DNA from: DATJOJ01 sp035507035
Lineage (GTDB): Bacteria > Acidobacteriota > Terriglobia > Terriglobales > Acidobacteriaceae
Assembly: GCA_035507035.1 (NCBI GenBank)
Contig: DATJOJ010000061.1
Span: 1-64,000 of the forward strand
Length of the DNA: 64,000 nucleotides
Direction of reading: 5' to 3'
In this document: positions 62,707 through 64,000 of the stretch, piece after piece
How the letters are laid out: each line of letters begins with the position of its first letter
Position numbering within the stretch: position 1 is the stretch's first letter
Translations under genes and position numbers: made by a program
The notes under the pieces: model-generated
Databases searched by the model: none
What the model saw: only the letters and a program-made list of their open reading frames with translations
Told to the model about the DNA's origin: nothing

Positions 62707-62925
62707 ATGAGACGAATTGTTACGAATGTCCTTGTGCTGATCGCGACCTTCACGCTGGTGATGCCCGCCGGCGCCCAGATTTTCATGGGTCCGAATAGTC
62801 AGAAGCAAGCGGAAAAGGCGGCGAAGAAAGAGAAGAAAACCGAACTCAAGACCGCGAAAAAGAGGCAGAAGGCGATGCGAAAGTACGCGAAGCACGAGCA
62901 GAAGCTGGAGCATCGCAAGCACTGA
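62707..62925 (+). CDS. Small exported Lys-rich protein
   Basis: A 72-aa protein with a signal peptide (MRRIVTNVLVLIATFTLVM then PAGAQ). The mature 45 residues are about one-third Lys/Arg (KQAEKAAKKEKKTELKTAKK) and should be helical and highly positive. GGGGAGA precedes the ATG. It could bind nucleic acid, polyanions or the cell wall. It follows the BlaR-like gene by 190 bases. Confidence 0.65.
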   Translation: MRRIVTNVLVLIATFTLVMPAGAQIFMGPNSQKQAEKAAKKEKKTELKTAKKRQKAMRKYAKHEQKLEHRKH

Positions 62926-63038
62926 GAACTACTTAGAATTCTGCCTACCGCTTTTGCTGGGTGCGTTTGAAGACATAGATCCACTTGGCCCCCTGCGCCA
63001 GGCGTAGACCCCGACCGAAAGATCCTGGGCATTGCCTT

Positions 63039-63572
63039 TCAGTTGTTCGACCACGGCGGCACGACGCCGGTCATGCGGGCGTAGGCGATTAACTGCCCCA
63101 TATGCTCGTTGTTGTGGACGATGATCCTCAGGAAGATTCCGTCTTCGGTTGCATCTTCGCCGAAAATCTTGACTTTCTTTTGCAAATCGTTCGGCTTGGC
63201 GGCGCCTCGCATTTCTTTCACGGCATCCAACGATTGCTTAAGCCAGCGAATCACATCCGCCTTGGCCGTCAGCGAGGTTGTCATCTCAGGTTTGAAATCA
63301 GCGGGAGTCCTGTAGCCAAGGGCGTCGAGCATCAGGAAATTCGCTCTTACCAGATGCATGTAGACTTCGCTCGTGGAACGCACACCTTGTGCTGGCCGCC
63401 AGGAGAATTTGTCGGCGGGCGTCGCTTCAGCGAGAGCGACGAGTTGTTGGGAGACATGGTTCCATTCACCGGAATACCCCTGAAAAAACCCCCCGAAATC
63501 GGGCTGGGCAAAAGATTTTGGGGCAATCAACAAGCAGCAGAAAGCAGCCATAAGTGCGTATCGGTTTTTCAA
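63039..63572 (-). CDS. Exported DinB-like four-helix protein
   Basis: A 177-aa protein with a signal peptide (MKNRYALMAAFCCLLIAPKSFAQ). The DinB/YfiT fold has WNHVSQQLVALAEATPADKFSWRP, VRSTSEVYMHLVRANFLML, and IIVHNNEHMGQLIAYARMTGVVPP. Metal ligands are His in MHLVRAN and the HNNEHMGQ pair, so the triple-His site is kept. Cytoplasmic relatives are thiol-dependent enzymes; export is unusual but common in this phylum. Confidence 0.85.
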   Translation of the reverse strand: MKNRYALMAAFCCLLIAPKSFAQPDFGGFFQGYSGEWNHVSQQLVALAEATPADKFSWRPAQGVRSTSEVYMHLVRANFLMLDALGYRTPADFKPEMTTSLTAKADVIRWLKQSLDAVKEMRGAAKPNDLQKKVKIFGEDATEDGIFLRIIVHNNEHMGQLIAYARMTGVVPPWSNN

Positions 63573-63702
63573 GCCATAACTCCTTCTTGTTTGTGGTGAT
63601 GGGGCCGTCGGGCAAGCCGAACATCCACAAAGTTCAACTCGCGAATCAATTAGACGTTAGTAAGAAAAAAAGGTTCGTGTCCCTGGTAATGTTGGAGCCT
63701 AG

Positions 63703-63999
63703 CTATCGCGAACTAGCTTGGGCCTTCGCGACTGCGGGCTCGTCGGCAGGTTGAATCGTTTTGATACCGATCTCCGGCGCCCATTTTTTGGTGTGAGTGC
63801 CACGCTCGAAGACAACCACGCTGTCATAAAAGTGCATGGAGAGTGTCGTGCGGGTGAATTCGGTTGGCGGGAATGCGTTACGAGTGTGGTCTGCGTTGAG
63901 TTCGTCGATGCCGTGCTTGCAGACTTCAATGAATGACGTTGCTCTGCGATAGCCGCCTTCGAATTCCTGCCAGTAAGCGGTATGCAGGTCTTCGACCAT
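63703..63999 (-). CDS. Unfinished gene at the window edge
   Basis: The last 98 codons of a minus-strand gene, from an ATG at the edge that may be internal. Text includes YWQEFEGGYRRATSFIEVC, FTRTTLSMHFYDSVVVFERG and THTKKWAPEIGIKTIQPADE. No family recognised. The true start probably lies outside. Confidence 0.5.
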   Translation of the reverse strand: MVEDLHTAYWQEFEGGYRRATSFIEVCKHGIDELNADHTRNAFPPTEFTRTTLSMHFYDSVVVFERGTHTKKWAPEIGIKTIQPADEPAVAKAQASSR

Positions 64000-64000
64000 G

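Noticed and set aside
1..64000. CRISPR array, prophage or integrative element
   Set aside because: No regularly spaced repeats, integrase, phage structural genes or attachment duplication at the tRNA were seen.

Overview
The window looks like chromosomal DNA from an acidobacterium (Acidobacteriota, Terriglobia/Koribacter-like). This is inferred from gene content and not from a marker-gene search. Pointers are the TIGR03435 domain at 62 kb, a choice-of-anchor tandem-repeat protein, many exported versions of normally cytoplasmic folds, an ECF sigma/zinc-finger anti-sigma pair, and moderately high G+C. Almost all of the sequence is ordinary chromosome. I see no prophage, CRISPR array or intact transposon.

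Layout. 0-6.4 kb: tRNA-Arg(CCU), a MoaD/ThiS-like protein, an exported CAP protein, a candidate structured RNA, RNase HI, an exported methyltransferase, a universal-stress-protein/phosphate-acyltransferase operon and two small genes. 6.7-16.2 kb: a dispersed polyhydroxyalkanoate (PHA) locus with phaA-phaB (acetyl-CoA to 3-hydroxybutyryl-CoA), a PhaR regulator, a phasin, a short PhaE and a class III PhaC. A racemase-like gene, panE and another short-chain dehydrogenase lie inside it. Near-identical TGCAGTGCAGCAA-type sites sit at the phasin promoter and in front of the internal dehydrogenase, suggesting PhaR operators.

16.2-25.9 kb: a membrane-fusion protein plus TPR protein, queF, a FliB-like lysine methylase, an exported MetX-like hydrolase, an MFS/glycosyltransferase pair, an OB-fold protein and an RsbW/STAS switch pair. 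26.2-28.9 kb: a soluble PRC/MgtE-N/CBS protein followed by an NRAMP-like carrier whose metal-site motifs are those of a magnesium-type and not a manganese-type carrier. 28.9-30.3 kb: a compact two-gene unit, an AlbA_2 (Schlafen-type) protein and a protein of no recognised family. This is the best candidate here for an undescribed system.

30.5-43.9 kb: inositol-phosphate synthase, pstS, an exported class V aminotransferase, an M48 protease, a zinc-ribbon/Coa1/YD-repeat protein, ECF sigma with anti-sigma, a GAF protein, a lytic transglycosylase and an ankyrin protein. 44.1-54.7 kb: a glyoxalase-fold protein, ileS-lspA, tonB-dcp, a 40-codon gene, a YXWGXW protein and ribBA. 54.8-64 kb: a 75-aa protein behind a perfect consensus promoter, a glyoxalase-fold protein, GTP-dependent PEP carboxykinase, an MFS carrier, a PEGA protein, blaI with a BlaR1-like/TIGR03435 fusion, a lysine-rich exported peptide, an exported DinB protein and an unfinished gene.

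How the genes fit together: the PHA genes store carbon under PhaR control. The phosphate acyltransferase and PEP carboxykinase touch the same acetyl-CoA and C4 nodes. Several regulator pairs (sigma/anti-sigma, RsbW/STAS, BlaI/BlaR-like) point to envelope and stress signalling. The several M48, M3, M56, lytic-transglycosylase, TonB and LspA genes suggest heavy investment in the envelope.
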